Position numbers and translations under genes: made by a program. Positions 45,363-53,850 of a stretch of DNA of 62,810 nt are shown piece by piece. Numbering within the stretch: position 1 is the first letter of the stretch; the number at the start of each line of letters is the position of its first letter. Source of the DNA: Acidobacteriota bacterium. GTDB lineage: Bacteria > Acidobacteriota > Vicinamibacteria > Vicinamibacterales > UBA8438. The stretch covers positions 1 to 62,810 of the forward strand of contig JAPOVI010000014.1 of NCBI GenBank assembly GCA_026708265.1, given 5' to 3'. Below the pieces are notes generated by a model. It was not told the DNA's origin. It did no database searches and worked only from the letters and a program-made list of their open reading frames with translations.

Positions 45363-46570
45363 CCTATCGAGTTCTTGCGGCGACCGTTGCGGCTGCGGTG
45401 CTGGCGCTGGCGCCGGTGGCGGGGCAGCAGCTCGGCACCGGCGAGGCGGACTACACGGCACCGACGACGCCGTGGGGCGATCCGGACCTGCAGGGATTCT
45501 GGGACACCCGCACCTACACGCCGTTCGAGCGCCCGGACGAGTTCGGGATGCGCGAGTTCATGACCGAGGAGGAGGCCGCCGAGCGGGAGCGCCTGGGTCT
45601 GCGCCGCGTCATCAGCGACGATGACGATGACGCCGTCGCCCAGCAGCTCGTGGAGCAGGACGTGCGGCGCTACGCGCGCTCCGACGCCCCCGACGACGGC
45701 CGGCCCGGGTACCGGATCGCGGGCGCCGAGTACAACGCCTTCTGGAGCGCCGACCCGACGCAGCCGGGGTTCTCGCTGCGGACGTCGCAGGTCATCGACC
45801 CGCCGGACGGGCACATGCCGCCCCTGACCCGCGCCGCCCTCGAGCAGTGGGAGGCGCGCGAGGAGGCGCGCCGCCACCGCAGCCAGGGCGACGACTGGGA
45901 GGACCGCGGCCTCTCGGAGCGCTGCCTCACCCGCAACGGCCTGCCGGGCGAGATGCTCGGCAGCAGCCAGCAGCCGCTCAAGGAGATCATCCAGTCGCCC
46001 GGCCACGTCAGCATCGTGATGCCCTACGGCTTCGTCCGGATCATCCCGGTGACCGACCAGGTGCCGCTCGATCCGGCGATCCGTCAGTGGAACGGCGACT
46101 CCCGCGGCTACTGGGAGGACGACACGCTCGTCGTCGAGTCCGCGAACTTCAAGGAGACGGTCAACAACTTCGTGCCCGCCCACGGCGGTCCGTTCGGCGG
46201 GTCCGCCCACGTCCACTACTACCCCGGCACGGGCGAGACGCTGCGGCTCACGGAACGCTTCCGGCGCATCGACGCCAACACGCTCGAGTATCACTACACG
46301 GTGGAGGATCCGAACGTCTTCGTGCGGCACTGGAGCGCCGTGAACTACTTCACGCTCGACCCGTGGGCGGCGGAGGGCAACCAGGACCGGCTGTTCGAGT
46401 ACGCCTGCCACGAGCACAACTACGGCATGATCAACGCCATCCGCGGCGCCCGCGTCGACCGGGCGTGGGCGCTCGACGAGGCGCTGCGCGAGGCGGCCAT
46501 CCGCGAGGGCGAGCTGGAGGAGAAGTGGGGTGAGCTGCTGGCCTGGGAGGAAGCGAACCCCGGCCGCTGA
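45359..46570 (+). CDS. Secreted protein of unknown function, paralogue of the preceding gene
   Basis: A 403-residue secreted protein (signal VLAATVAAAVLALAPVAGQ). It shares with the preceding protein WGDPDLQGFWDTRTYTP, IIQSPGHVSIVMPYGFVRII, WNGDSRGYWEDDTLVVESANF and RIDANTLEYHYTVEDPNVFVRHW, and has an added C-terminal helical tail ending HEHNYGMINAIRGARV and a charged segment. The GTG overlaps the previous stop by four bases with GGAGG upstream, so translation is coupled. Function unknown; linkage to a quinoprotein suggests a role in periplasmic oxidation. Confidence 0.75.
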   Translation: MTYRVLAATVAAAVLALAPVAGQQLGTGEADYTAPTTPWGDPDLQGFWDTRTYTPFERPDEFGMREFMTEEEAAERERLGLRRVISDDDDDAVAQQLVEQDVRRYARSDAPDDGRPGYRIAGAEYNAFWSADPTQPGFSLRTSQVIDPPDGHMPPLTRAALEQWEAREEARRHRSQGDDWEDRGLSERCLTRNGLPGEMLGSSQQPLKEIIQSPGHVSIVMPYGFVRIIPVTDQVPLDPAIRQWNGDSRGYWEDDTLVVESANFKETVNNFVPAHGGPFGGSAHVHYYPGTGETLRLTERFRRIDANTLEYHYTVEDPNVFVRHWSAVNYFTLDPWAAEGNQDRLFEYACHEHNYGMINAIRGARVDRAWALDEALREAAIREGELEEKWGELLAWEEANPGR

Positions 46571-46646
46571 AACGCTGAACGATGAGCGTGTGACGAGGGT
46601 TCCGGCCGGAAGCGGCCGTAGGACCGGGAAGCAGGAGGGAATCGAA

Positions 46647-47090
46647 ATGCGAGCAGTGACAGCCATCGCCGTCGCAGGTGTCGGCGTCGGCCTTCTCGCG
46701 GCGCTCGCGGGCGCGCCGGCGGAGGCGCACCACGCGTTCGCGGCGGAGTTCGACGCCGCCGCGCCGATCGAGTTGCGCGGCACCGTGGTCCGCATGGAGT
46801 GGGTGAACCCGCACACCTGGATCCACATCGACGTGGAGCAGGAGGACGGTACCCAGGCGCGGTGGATGATCGAGGGCGGGCCGCCGAGCGCGCTCCTGCG
46901 GCGCGGCTTCACGAAGCGCGACCTGCTGGCCGGCTCGGAGGTGTTCGTCGAGGGCTTCCGCTCCAAGGACGGCACCAACAAGGCCAACGGCCGCGACGTG
47001 ACGTTCATCGACGGGAGCAAGCTGTTCCTCGGCTCGTCGGGGACGGGCGCGCCGCTCGACGGCCGCGATCCGACCGAGCCCCGGAGGTAG
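46647..47090 (+). CDS. DUF6152-type secreted protein
   Basis: A 147-residue protein with a signal peptide ending AEAHHAFAAEFD. The pattern HHAF ... DAAAPIELRGTVVRMEWVNPHTWIHIDVE ... GRDVTFIDGSKLFLGSSGTGAP is typical of DUF6152. It is a small beta-barrel-like domain of unknown role. AGGAGGG stands close before the ATG. Three bases separate it from the quinoprotein gene, so the two are certainly co-transcribed. Confidence 0.85.
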   Translation: MRAVTAIAVAGVGVGLLAALAGAPAEAHHAFAAEFDAAAPIELRGTVVRMEWVNPHTWIHIDVEQEDGTQARWMIEGGPPSALLRRGFTKRDLLAGSEVFVEGFRSKDGTNKANGRDVTFIDGSKLFLGSSGTGAPLDGRDPTEPRR

Positions 47091-47093
47091 GCC

Positions 47094-49229
47094 ATGACCG
47101 CCGTCCGGGTCGCCGCCCTCGCCGGGCTGGCGTTCACGGCATCGTCCGTGGACGCCGGCCAGGCCCAGCCTCGGCGGGAGCCCGCCACCTACACGGCCGA
47201 ACAGGCCGACGCGGGCTTCGCCGCCTATGCGCAGCACTGCGCGTCGTGCCACGGCGAGAACCTGGACGACGGCCCGTTCGCGCCGCCGCTCCGCGGCACG
47301 GCCTTCCGGGAGGCGTGGCTCCCCCGCTCGGTGGAAGCGCTGTTCACACTCACCTCCACCACGATGCCGCAGGACCGGCCGGGCGTGCTGGACGACGAGA
47401 CGGTTACCGAGCTCGTCGCCCTCATGCTGCAGGAGAACGGCGTGGAGGCGAGCGGCACGGCGCTCCCGGCCGATCCGGATCTGCTCGCGGGCCTCGCCCC
47501 CGGGTGGAGCTCCGCCGGCGGCGGCCTCTCGCCCGGAGCGGCGTTGCCGCCCTGGCCCGCCCCCTACAACCCGCTCGACGGCATGCAGCCGGTCACTGAC
47601 GAAGCTCTGCACGATCCCCCCGCCGGCGACTGGCTGCTGTGGCGCCGGACGTACTCCGCATACGGCTACAGCCCGCTCGACCAGATCGACAGGGAGAACG
47701 TGACGGACCTGCGCGTCGCCTGGTCGTGGTCGCTCCCCCGCGGGCCGAACGAGTCGACCCCCATCGTGCGCGACGGCGTCCTCTTCGTGCACGGCTACGG
47801 CGACCGGGTGCAGGCCCTCGACGCAGCCGGAGGGGATTTCCTCTGGGAGTACCAGCGCCGGATGCCGGGGGGCGTCGCCCCGAGCCTCAAGCGCGGCATG
47901 TCGATCTACGGGGACCGCCTCTTCGTCCCGACCTCCGACGCCCACATCGTCGCTCTCGACGCGAAGACCGGCGACGTCGTCTGGGACCGGCAGGTCGGCG
48001 ACCTCGAAGCCGGTCTGCGGATGACGGGCGGCACGCTCGTCGCGCGCGGCAAGGTGATGGTCGGCACGACCGGGCGCCACGACGGCGGCAACTACGTCGT
48101 GGCGCTGGACATCGAGACCGGCGAGGAGGCGTGGCGCTTCGGCACCATCCCGGGCCCCGACGAGCCGGGCGGGCACACGTGGAACGGCCTCACGCACGTC
48201 GCCCGCAACGGGGCGTCGGTGTGGATCCCTGGCAGCTACGACCCCGTCAACAACCTGGCGCTGTTCGGGACCGGCAACACCTACGACACCGCGCCGCTCC
48301 GGGACGCCGTCGGGCCGCCGGGCACCAACAACGACGGGCTCTATCTCGACGCGACGCTCGCCCTGAACGCCGACACCGGCGAGCTGGCGTGGCACTTCCA
48401 GCACCAGGCCAACGGGCAGTGGGACCTCGACTGGGCCTTCGAGCGCCAGATCGCCGAGCTGCCGGTCGATGGCGAACCGACGAGCGTCGTCGTCACCGTC
48501 GGGAAGCAGGCGATCTTCGACTTCGTGGAGGCGGCGACCGGCCGCTACGTGTCCTCGCTCGACCTCGGGCTGCAGACCGGGATTACCGCCATCGACCCGG
48601 TCACCGGTCGCAAGACACAGGATCCACGGCTCATCCCCGGCGACGGCGAGACCAAGCGGCTCTGCCCGCACGTCGGCGGCGGGAGGAGCTGGGCCCCGAC
48701 CGCCTACGACCCGCGCACGCACATCGCCTACGTGCCCATCATCGAGGCGTGCATGGATCTCGTCCCGGTGGGCGCGGGCGAGCGCGGCAGCCTGACCACC
48801 GGCGTGCGCTGGACGGTACGCCCGCGCCCGGAGAGCGACGGGCAGTACGGGCGCCTCGAGGCGGTCAACCTGGCGACGGGCGAAACCGCCTGGATCGCGC
48901 GGCAGCGCGCCCCGCAGACGACCGGCGCCCTCGCCACCGGCGGCGGACTCGTCTTCGCCGGCTCGCTCGACCGCCGCATCAGCGCCTACGACGCCGCCAC
49001 CGGCGACCGGCTGTGGGCGACGCGCCTCAGCGAGGTCCCGAACGCCCCGCCCATCACCTACGCGGTCGACGGGCGGCAGTACGTGGCCGTCATCGTCGGC
49101 AGCGGCGGCTATCTGACGCGCGCCTACTCCGTGCTCGCCCCGGAGATCCGCAACCCGCCCGACCCGGGCGCGGCGCTGTGGGTCTTCGCCCAGCCGGAAC
49201 GGGGCGCGGGCGGCGCCGTCGCACCGTAG
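47094..49229 (+). CDS. Cytochrome c-PQQ dehydrogenase fusion (quinohemoprotein)
   Basis: A 711-residue secreted protein. An N-terminal cytochrome c domain (CASCH at 49-53, then DDGPFAPPLRG and a Met ligand candidate in TTMPQDRPG) is followed by a linker and a PQQ propeller starting DWLLWRRTYSAYGYSPLDQID. Blades include ALDAKTGDVVWDRQ, ALDIETGEEAWRF and ALNADTGELAWHFQ. The heme domain is N-terminal, whereas known quinohemoprotein alcohol dehydrogenases carry it C-terminally. The Cys pair seen in the two related heme-less enzymes is absent (VGTTGRHDGGNYVVALD). It should oxidise a substrate and pass electrons directly to its own heme. An inverted-repeat element follows the stop. Confidence 0.88.
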   Translation: MTAVRVAALAGLAFTASSVDAGQAQPRREPATYTAEQADAGFAAYAQHCASCHGENLDDGPFAPPLRGTAFREAWLPRSVEALFTLTSTTMPQDRPGVLDDETVTELVALMLQENGVEASGTALPADPDLLAGLAPGWSSAGGGLSPGAALPPWPAPYNPLDGMQPVTDEALHDPPAGDWLLWRRTYSAYGYSPLDQIDRENVTDLRVAWSWSLPRGPNESTPIVRDGVLFVHGYGDRVQALDAAGGDFLWEYQRRMPGGVAPSLKRGMSIYGDRLFVPTSDAHIVALDAKTGDVVWDRQVGDLEAGLRMTGGTLVARGKVMVGTTGRHDGGNYVVALDIETGEEAWRFGTIPGPDEPGGHTWNGLTHVARNGASVWIPGSYDPVNNLALFGTGNTYDTAPLRDAVGPPGTNNDGLYLDATLALNADTGELAWHFQHQANGQWDLDWAFERQIAELPVDGEPTSVVVTVGKQAIFDFVEAATGRYVSSLDLGLQTGITAIDPVTGRKTQDPRLIPGDGETKRLCPHVGGGRSWAPTAYDPRTHIAYVPIIEACMDLVPVGAGERGSLTTGVRWTVRPRPESDGQYGRLEAVNLATGETAWIARQRAPQTTGALATGGGLVFAGSLDRRISAYDAATGDRLWATRLSEVPNAPPITYAVDGRQYVAVIVGSGGYLTRAYSVLAPEIRNPPDPGAALWVFAQPERGAGGAVAP

Positions 49230-49242
49230 CCATAGGGCGAAT

Positions 49243-49329
49243 GGTGACTGGCTCAGGGGAGCGAACGCTCCGGAGCAGCGTCCCTCAGCGCCTGATTCTC
49301 AGATGTCTTCCTGCCCTGAGCCAATCACC
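49243..49329. repeat. 87-base inverted-repeat element
   Basis: Arms GGTGACTGGCTCAGGG and CCCTGAGCCAATCACC are complementary except at one position and enclose 55 bases. Immediately inside the left arm GGAGCG/CGCTCC forms a second hairpin around AA. It may be a miniature mobile element, a REP-like element or a terminator; it ends 19 bases before the Uma2 start. Confidence 0.6.
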
Positions 49330-49348
49330 CGCTGACTGACAGAGAAGA

Positions 49349-49972
49349 GTGACGCAAGCTACGAGCTCGACGTCAACGACCTCTCAGGCCGCGCTGAACG
49401 CGCTGCTCTGCGACTCCATGCCGCCCCAGGGGTGCTGGGACGAGGCGCACTACCTGTGGCTCACGGACCGGACCAACCGCCTGGTCGAATTCACGGACGG
49501 CTATATCGAGCTCCTGCCCATGCCGACCGTCGCCCACCAGGCCATCCTGCAGTTCCTCAATCGCCTGCTCGACGCCCACCTCGGCCCCCGCAACGGATTC
49601 GTCCTCTTCGCGGGTTTGCGGGTGCGTGTACGTGAAGGTAAGTTCCGCAAGCCCGATCTCGCCGCGCTTCGTCGCCGATCGGATCCGCGGAACGAGCCCC
49701 GCTACTGGCAGGGTGCCGATTTCGTGGCGGAGGTCGTCAGCCCCGACGACCCGGCGCGGGATCTCGTCGCCAAGCGCAACGACTACGCCGAGGCGGGCAT
49801 CCCGGAGTACTGGATCGTCGATCCCCGCACCGAGACCGTCACCGTGCTGACTCTCTCCGGCGGGGTCTACGCCGAGCACGGCGTCTTCGCCCGCGGCGAC
49901 ACGGCGACTTCGCCCCTCCTGGAAGACTTCACCGTCGACGTGGCGGCTCTGTTCGACTACGCCAAGGGATGA
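49349..49972 (+). CDS. Uma2-family putative nuclease
   Basis: A 207-residue Uma2 (DUF820) protein with the PD-(D/E)xK-like core: YIELLPMPTVAHQAILQFLNRLL, RKPDLAALRR, DFVAEVVSPDDPARDLVAKRNDYAEAGIPEYWIVDP. Family members resemble restriction endonucleases but their role is unclear; they are often carried on mobile or multi-copy loci. GTG start with a weak ribosome site. An inverted-repeat element lies directly upstream. Confidence 0.85.
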   Translation: MTQATSSTSTTSQAALNALLCDSMPPQGCWDEAHYLWLTDRTNRLVEFTDGYIELLPMPTVAHQAILQFLNRLLDAHLGPRNGFVLFAGLRVRVREGKFRKPDLAALRRRSDPRNEPRYWQGADFVAEVVSPDDPARDLVAKRNDYAEAGIPEYWIVDPRTETVTVLTLSGGVYAEHGVFARGDTATSPLLEDFTVDVAALFDYAKG

Positions 49973-49984
49973 AACGGAGGCATC

Positions 49985-51004
49985 ATGCGAAAACCAAGAA
50001 TCACTCTCACGTTCGCCGCCCTGGTCGGTCTGCCGTTCGTGCTCGCCGGCTGCGCCGGAGAGGCGCCGGAAGCGGCCATGGACGACGCGGCGGCGCCGAG
50101 CATGCGCGAGCCGATCGTCGGCACCTACCAGCTCGTGGGGCGCAACGTGAAGGACGAGAGCGGCGCCTGGACGCCGGTCGAGGACTTCAACTCGCTGGGC
50201 TACATCACGTACAGCGACCGCGGCTACATGGCCGTCAACGTGATGCCGCTCGACCGCGAGCCGTTCGCCGACGACAGCGAGCCGACGGCGGAGGAGGTGC
50301 ACGCCGCGCTCCAGGGCTACACCGCGTACTACGGTCCCTTCTCCGTCGAGGAGGACGGCGACGGCGGGTACCTGATCCACCACCGGATGGGCCAGATCAA
50401 CCCCGGCGGCGAGGTGGACGCGAAACGCTACTACGACATCGAGGGCGACCTCCTCATCCTCACGCCCGCTTCCGATACGGGCATGAAGAACGACGCCACG
50501 CGCCAGGTCGTCTGGCAGCGGCTGCCGGACGCGGAGTTGTCGGCCGAGGCGCAGCGCTTCCTCGGAATGCGGGAACTCCTCTACACGGACAGCTACGTCG
50601 TCGAGGACGGCGTGCCCGTCGAGAGCGGGAACCGGAACGTGGATCGCGCCGGCTCCTGGATCCTCTACACCCCGACCGGCCACATGATGGTCCACCTGAT
50701 GGCGCGCGAGGGACGCATGCCGTACGCCGGCGACACGCCGACGCCGGAGGAGTCGCTGGCCGCCTACCAGACCTACGGCGGCTACTTCGGGCCCTTCACC
50801 GTGCACGAGGACGCCGACCCGCCGTACGTCGTCCATCACCAGGAGGGCCGCACGCGGCCCGTCAGCGGGGTGACGGACGCCGAACGGCTCTACCAGCTCG
50901 ACGGCGACGTCCTGCGCCTCGGCGGCCGGCCGCGGACGAACGACGACGGGGATCTGGTTGGGGGCCACCTCTACTGGGAGCTGCTCCCCCACCGGCCGGA
51001 GTAG
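49985..51004 (+). CDS. Lipoprotein with two lipocalin-like domains
   Basis: A 339-residue lipoprotein: signal with lipobox LAGC near residue 20, then two tandem lipocalin-like repeats. Shared phrases are GTYQLVGRNVKDESG ... GYITYSDRGYMAVNVMPLDR ... EEVHAALQGYTAYYGPFSVEED and SWILYTPTGHMMVHLMAREGR ... LAAYQTYGGYFGPFTVHED. It probably binds a hydrophobic ligand at the membrane surface. Twelve bases after Uma2, with GGAGG upstream of the ATG. Confidence 0.8.
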   Translation: MRKPRITLTFAALVGLPFVLAGCAGEAPEAAMDDAAAPSMREPIVGTYQLVGRNVKDESGAWTPVEDFNSLGYITYSDRGYMAVNVMPLDREPFADDSEPTAEEVHAALQGYTAYYGPFSVEEDGDGGYLIHHRMGQINPGGEVDAKRYYDIEGDLLILTPASDTGMKNDATRQVVWQRLPDAELSAEAQRFLGMRELLYTDSYVVEDGVPVESGNRNVDRAGSWILYTPTGHMMVHLMAREGRMPYAGDTPTPEESLAAYQTYGGYFGPFTVHEDADPPYVVHHQEGRTRPVSGVTDAERLYQLDGDVLRLGGRPRTNDDGDLVGGHLYWELLPHRPE

Positions 51005-51065
51005 GCGGCACCGTCCGGGTCGTGATCGGGACCGGCCTGCCCGCCGGCGGCGCAGGACGTGTCCG

Positions 51066-51209
51066 CGTGCCGCCGCGAAGAAGGCCCGCGAGGACGCCGA
51101 CGGCCGATGGAGCCGGCCGTCGATCTCCGAGGAAGAATTGTTGGGTCTGCCGCCTTACCGGCCGGAGAAGGGGACGTTGGGGCGCGCCACGCGAGAGGAG
51201 ACGGAGTGA
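51066..51209 (+). other. Possible protein-coding remnant without a start
   Basis: A protein-like stretch (KKAREDADGRWSRPSISEEELLGLPPYRP and a charged tail) ends at a TGA just before the epimerase gene. It has no usable start or ribosome site of its own. It could be the end of a lost gene or chance. Confidence 0.25.
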
Positions 51210-51218
51210 TCGGGGCGC

Positions 51219-52124
51219 GTGGCTAGCGGAACGGTCGCGATCACCGGCGCCAACAGCGCCGTCGGCACGGCGCTGTTGGCGCGGGTGGCCGACCAGGATG
51301 CGCTTGCCGCCGTAGCCCTCGTGCGGCGCCCGGAGGCGCGCGACGGCCTGCCCGCCGCGCCGTGCATCACGGTGGAGGTCACCCGCTACGACGAGCCGGA
51401 GCGCCTGACCGCCGCGCTCTCCGGCGCCGACTCCGTCGTCCATCTCGCGGGGATCCTCTTCGAGAGCCCGACGACCCGCTACGAGACGGCCAACGTCGAG
51501 GCCACCCGCGCCCTCGTCGCCGTGGCGCGGGGCGCGGCCGTCGGCCACGTCGTCTTCGTCAGCTCGCTGGACGCCGATCCGCGCTCGACCAACGGCTACT
51601 TCCGCTCCAAGGGCGAGGCGGAGCGGTTGCTCGCCGAATCCGGCCTGGACGCCGCCATCATCCGGACCCCGCTGCTCCTCGGCCCGGACACGGCCGGCGG
51701 ACGCGCCCTTCGCCGCGCCGCCGCGCAACGCTCGGTCCGCGTCCTGGGCGGCGGGGTGCACACGCTGCGCCCCCTGGACGTCGACGACCTCTGCGACGCC
51801 GTCCTGCGGTGCTGCGCGCAGCCGGCCGCGGGCGTGCAGACGCACGAGCTGGTCGGTCCCGAGCCGCTCCGCTACCGCGAGTTGCTGGAGCGGACGGCTG
51901 CCTTGCTGGGGCACGAGATCGACGTGCGCTCGACGCCGGTCCTGCTGGCGAGGCTGGGCGCCGGCCTTACGGGGCTAGTCCGCACCGGCGGCATGACGCG
52001 CGACGTCATCGACGTCATCACATCGGACGAGTCGGTGGAACGCAACGCCGACGGCGACCTGGGCATCCAGCTCACGCCCTTGTCGGATACGCTATCGAAG
52101 CTGTGCGGGATCCCCGCACGGTGA
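51219..52124 (+). CDS. NAD(P)-binding epimerase-like protein (atypical SDR, NDUFA9-like)
   Basis: A 301-residue atypical SDR: VAITGANSAVGTALLARV gives the nucleotide-binding loop, followed by DSVVHLAGI, VFVSSLDA, YFRSKGEAERLLAESGLDAAIIRTPLLLGP (Y-x3-K) and LRPLDVDDLCDAVLRC. Members act as epimerases, reductases or assembly factors. The C-terminal LGAGLTGLVRTGG ... SDESVERNADGDL fits the NDUFA9-like group. GTG start; AGGAG lies rather far upstream, so the start is approximate. Confidence 0.8.
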   Translation: MASGTVAITGANSAVGTALLARVADQDALAAVALVRRPEARDGLPAAPCITVEVTRYDEPERLTAALSGADSVVHLAGILFESPTTRYETANVEATRALVAVARGAAVGHVVFVSSLDADPRSTNGYFRSKGEAERLLAESGLDAAIIRTPLLLGPDTAGGRALRRAAAQRSVRVLGGGVHTLRPLDVDDLCDAVLRCCAQPAAGVQTHELVGPEPLRYRELLERTAALLGHEIDVRSTPVLLARLGAGLTGLVRTGGMTRDVIDVITSDESVERNADGDLGIQLTPLSDTLSKLCGIPAR

Positions 52125-52148
52125 CCGAAGAGCACAGCGCAGCCCGCG

Positions 52149-53153
52149 ATGAGCGCATCCGAGACCGAGCCCACGCCGACCGTCCAGCCCTCGGCTTCCA
52201 CCGAGGGCCAGCCTCCCGCGCCCCCCGGGCGCAGCCGCGCGGGGCGCGCGGCCTTCCTCGCGATCGGGATCGCCTGCTTCGCCTACCTCGCGTTCCGTCT
52301 GACCGGGGCGGCGGAGCGCGAGGGCCTGTCGCTGGCCGACTACATGGCGCAGGTCTTCCGGGACGTCCAGTGGGTGCCGTGGATCGCGCTCATGGTCGGT
52401 TACTCCGGTCTCTACTTCGTGATCGACACCCTCGTCGTCAGCCGCGCGCTTACCTGGTTCATCAAGCCCATCCGCTACCGGGACATCCTCCCCATCCGCG
52501 CCAGCGCCTACATCATCTCGATCTTCAACGAGCAGATCGGCAAGGGTGCGATGGCCTACTACCTGCACCGGCGCGACCGGGTCCCGGGGTGGGAAGTCGG
52601 TTCGGTGATGCTCTTCGTGATGTTCTGCGAGGTCTACTACCTGCTTCTCTGGGCCACCGTCGGCTTCGCGTTCAGCGGCGGGACGCTGCCGCCCGCCTTC
52701 GGACTCGTGCCGTGGCTGGCGGCAGGGGCGGTGCCGGTCCTCGTCGTCTGGCTGCTCTACTTCCGTGGAGCGCTCGCAGCCGGACTCCGCCTGCGAGACC
52801 GGCGGATCTTCCACGCTTTCCGGCAGGCCTCGCTACGGCACTACGCCCTGTTCGTGCTGCTTCGCTCGCCGGCGCTTCTGGCCGCCGTCGTGGTCTACAC
52901 CGTCGCGCTCAACCTTTTCGGCGTCGAGGCGTCCTTCCTGTCGCTCCTCGGCTATCTGCCGGTCGTCTTCTTCGCCGCCGCCGTGCCGACGCCCATGCGC
53001 GCCGCGGCCATCACCTTCTGGGTCATCCTGTTCCCCGAGAACGAAGGCCAGATGGCCGCCTTCGGGTTCGTGCAGCACAACTTCTTCATCCTGTTCAACG
53101 CCCTCATCGGCGTTGCGTTCTGGCCGCGAGCCCAGCGCGAGCTGTTCGGGTAG
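52149..53153 (+). CDS. Integral membrane protein, possibly LPG-synthase-TM-like
   Basis: A 334-residue protein with a disordered N-terminus (Pro/Thr-rich to about 30) and about seven hydrophobic helices (AAFLAIGIACFAYLAFRL, VPWIALMVGYSGLYFVIDTL, SVMLFVMFCEVYYLLLWATVG, FVLLRSPALLAAVVVYTVAL, FLSLLGYLPVVFFAAAVP, and others). The arrangement with NEQIGKGAMAYYLHRRD and VPTPMRAAAITFW recalls lysylphosphatidylglycerol synthase-type transmembrane domains (flippase-like), but I am not certain. The ATG lies 24 bases after the epimerase stop, so the two are probably co-transcribed. Confidence 0.6.
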   Translation: MSASETEPTPTVQPSASTEGQPPAPPGRSRAGRAAFLAIGIACFAYLAFRLTGAAEREGLSLADYMAQVFRDVQWVPWIALMVGYSGLYFVIDTLVVSRALTWFIKPIRYRDILPIRASAYIISIFNEQIGKGAMAYYLHRRDRVPGWEVGSVMLFVMFCEVYYLLLWATVGFAFSGGTLPPAFGLVPWLAAGAVPVLVVWLLYFRGALAAGLRLRDRRIFHAFRQASLRHYALFVLLRSPALLAAVVVYTVALNLFGVEASFLSLLGYLPVVFFAAAVPTPMRAAAITFWVILFPENEGQMAAFGFVQHNFFILFNALIGVAFWPRAQRELFG

Positions 53154-53248
53154 GACGATCGCTCCGCGCTCGAAGGATCGGCTCCGGCTCCGAGCCAGGA
53201 ACCTGCGACGCCGGGCCCGACGACCGCAGGAGACTCCGTGCCCGCCCG

Positions 53249-53776
53249 TCAGGAAGCCCCGCGCGACGGCCCGTTCCACGCCGCGGCCGGCTTCCCCGAC
53301 CACAGCCAGATCACGTAGTCGACCAGCGGCGGCTCGCCTCCAATCTCGCGCAGGCGGGTCATGACCTGCCCTCGGTGATGCGTCGTATGCGTCACGACCT
53401 GAACCACGGTGTCCGCAAGGGTGACCGTGCCCTGCGGAGGCCCCAGGTAGTGCTGCATCCGCTCGGCGAAGACGCCCGACACCGTGCCGGCCATCGCCTC
53501 CGCGCCGGTGGCGTCCACGAAGCTCCGCGCCGCTGCGTAGAACGGTTGCGCCCATTCGTGGACGGCAGCGAGAGAGTCGGCGCTCTCGGCGCTCCGCGGC
53601 GGCCGGCCGGTCCACATGCCCAGGTACTGCTGCTGCGTCTCGTGGAGATGACGCAGCTTGTCGCGCAGCCGCGCGTCGTCGCGCGCCTCCTCCGCCGCGA
53701 GGATCGCCGACCAGACCTTGGCATCGGCCCACTCCATGTGGGCGCAAAGCTGACGAAGCAGTTCCTGGTGATCCAT
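53249..53776 (-). CDS. DinB-family four-helix metal-binding protein
   Basis: A 175-residue DinB-like protein. His residues for a metal are visible in LCAHMEWADAKVW, KLRHLHETQQQYLGM and THTTHHRGQVMTRLRE. The fold includes bacillithiol and mycothiol S-transferases and damage-inducible proteins; a thiol transferase is a reasonable guess. GGAGG lies six bases before the ATG used; the frame is open 26 codons further without conserved sequence. Confidence 0.82.
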   Translation of the reverse strand: MDHQELLRQLCAHMEWADAKVWSAILAAEEARDDARLRDKLRHLHETQQQYLGMWTGRPPRSAESADSLAAVHEWAQPFYAAARSFVDATGAEAMAGTVSGVFAERMQHYLGPPQGTVTLADTVVQVVTHTTHHRGQVMTRLREIGGEPPLVDYVIWLWSGKPAAAWNGPSRGAS

Positions 53777-53850
53777 CGAGAGCCTCCATCCGACATCGAG
53801 ACTTGCCGCCCGGCCGACGCAGTCGATGCCGCTCGGGCCGATCCCACCCG

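Noticed and set aside
49243..49329. tRNA-like cloverleaf
   Set aside because: Length and outer stem are suggestive, but no anticodon arm, T-loop or CCA-type end can be fitted.
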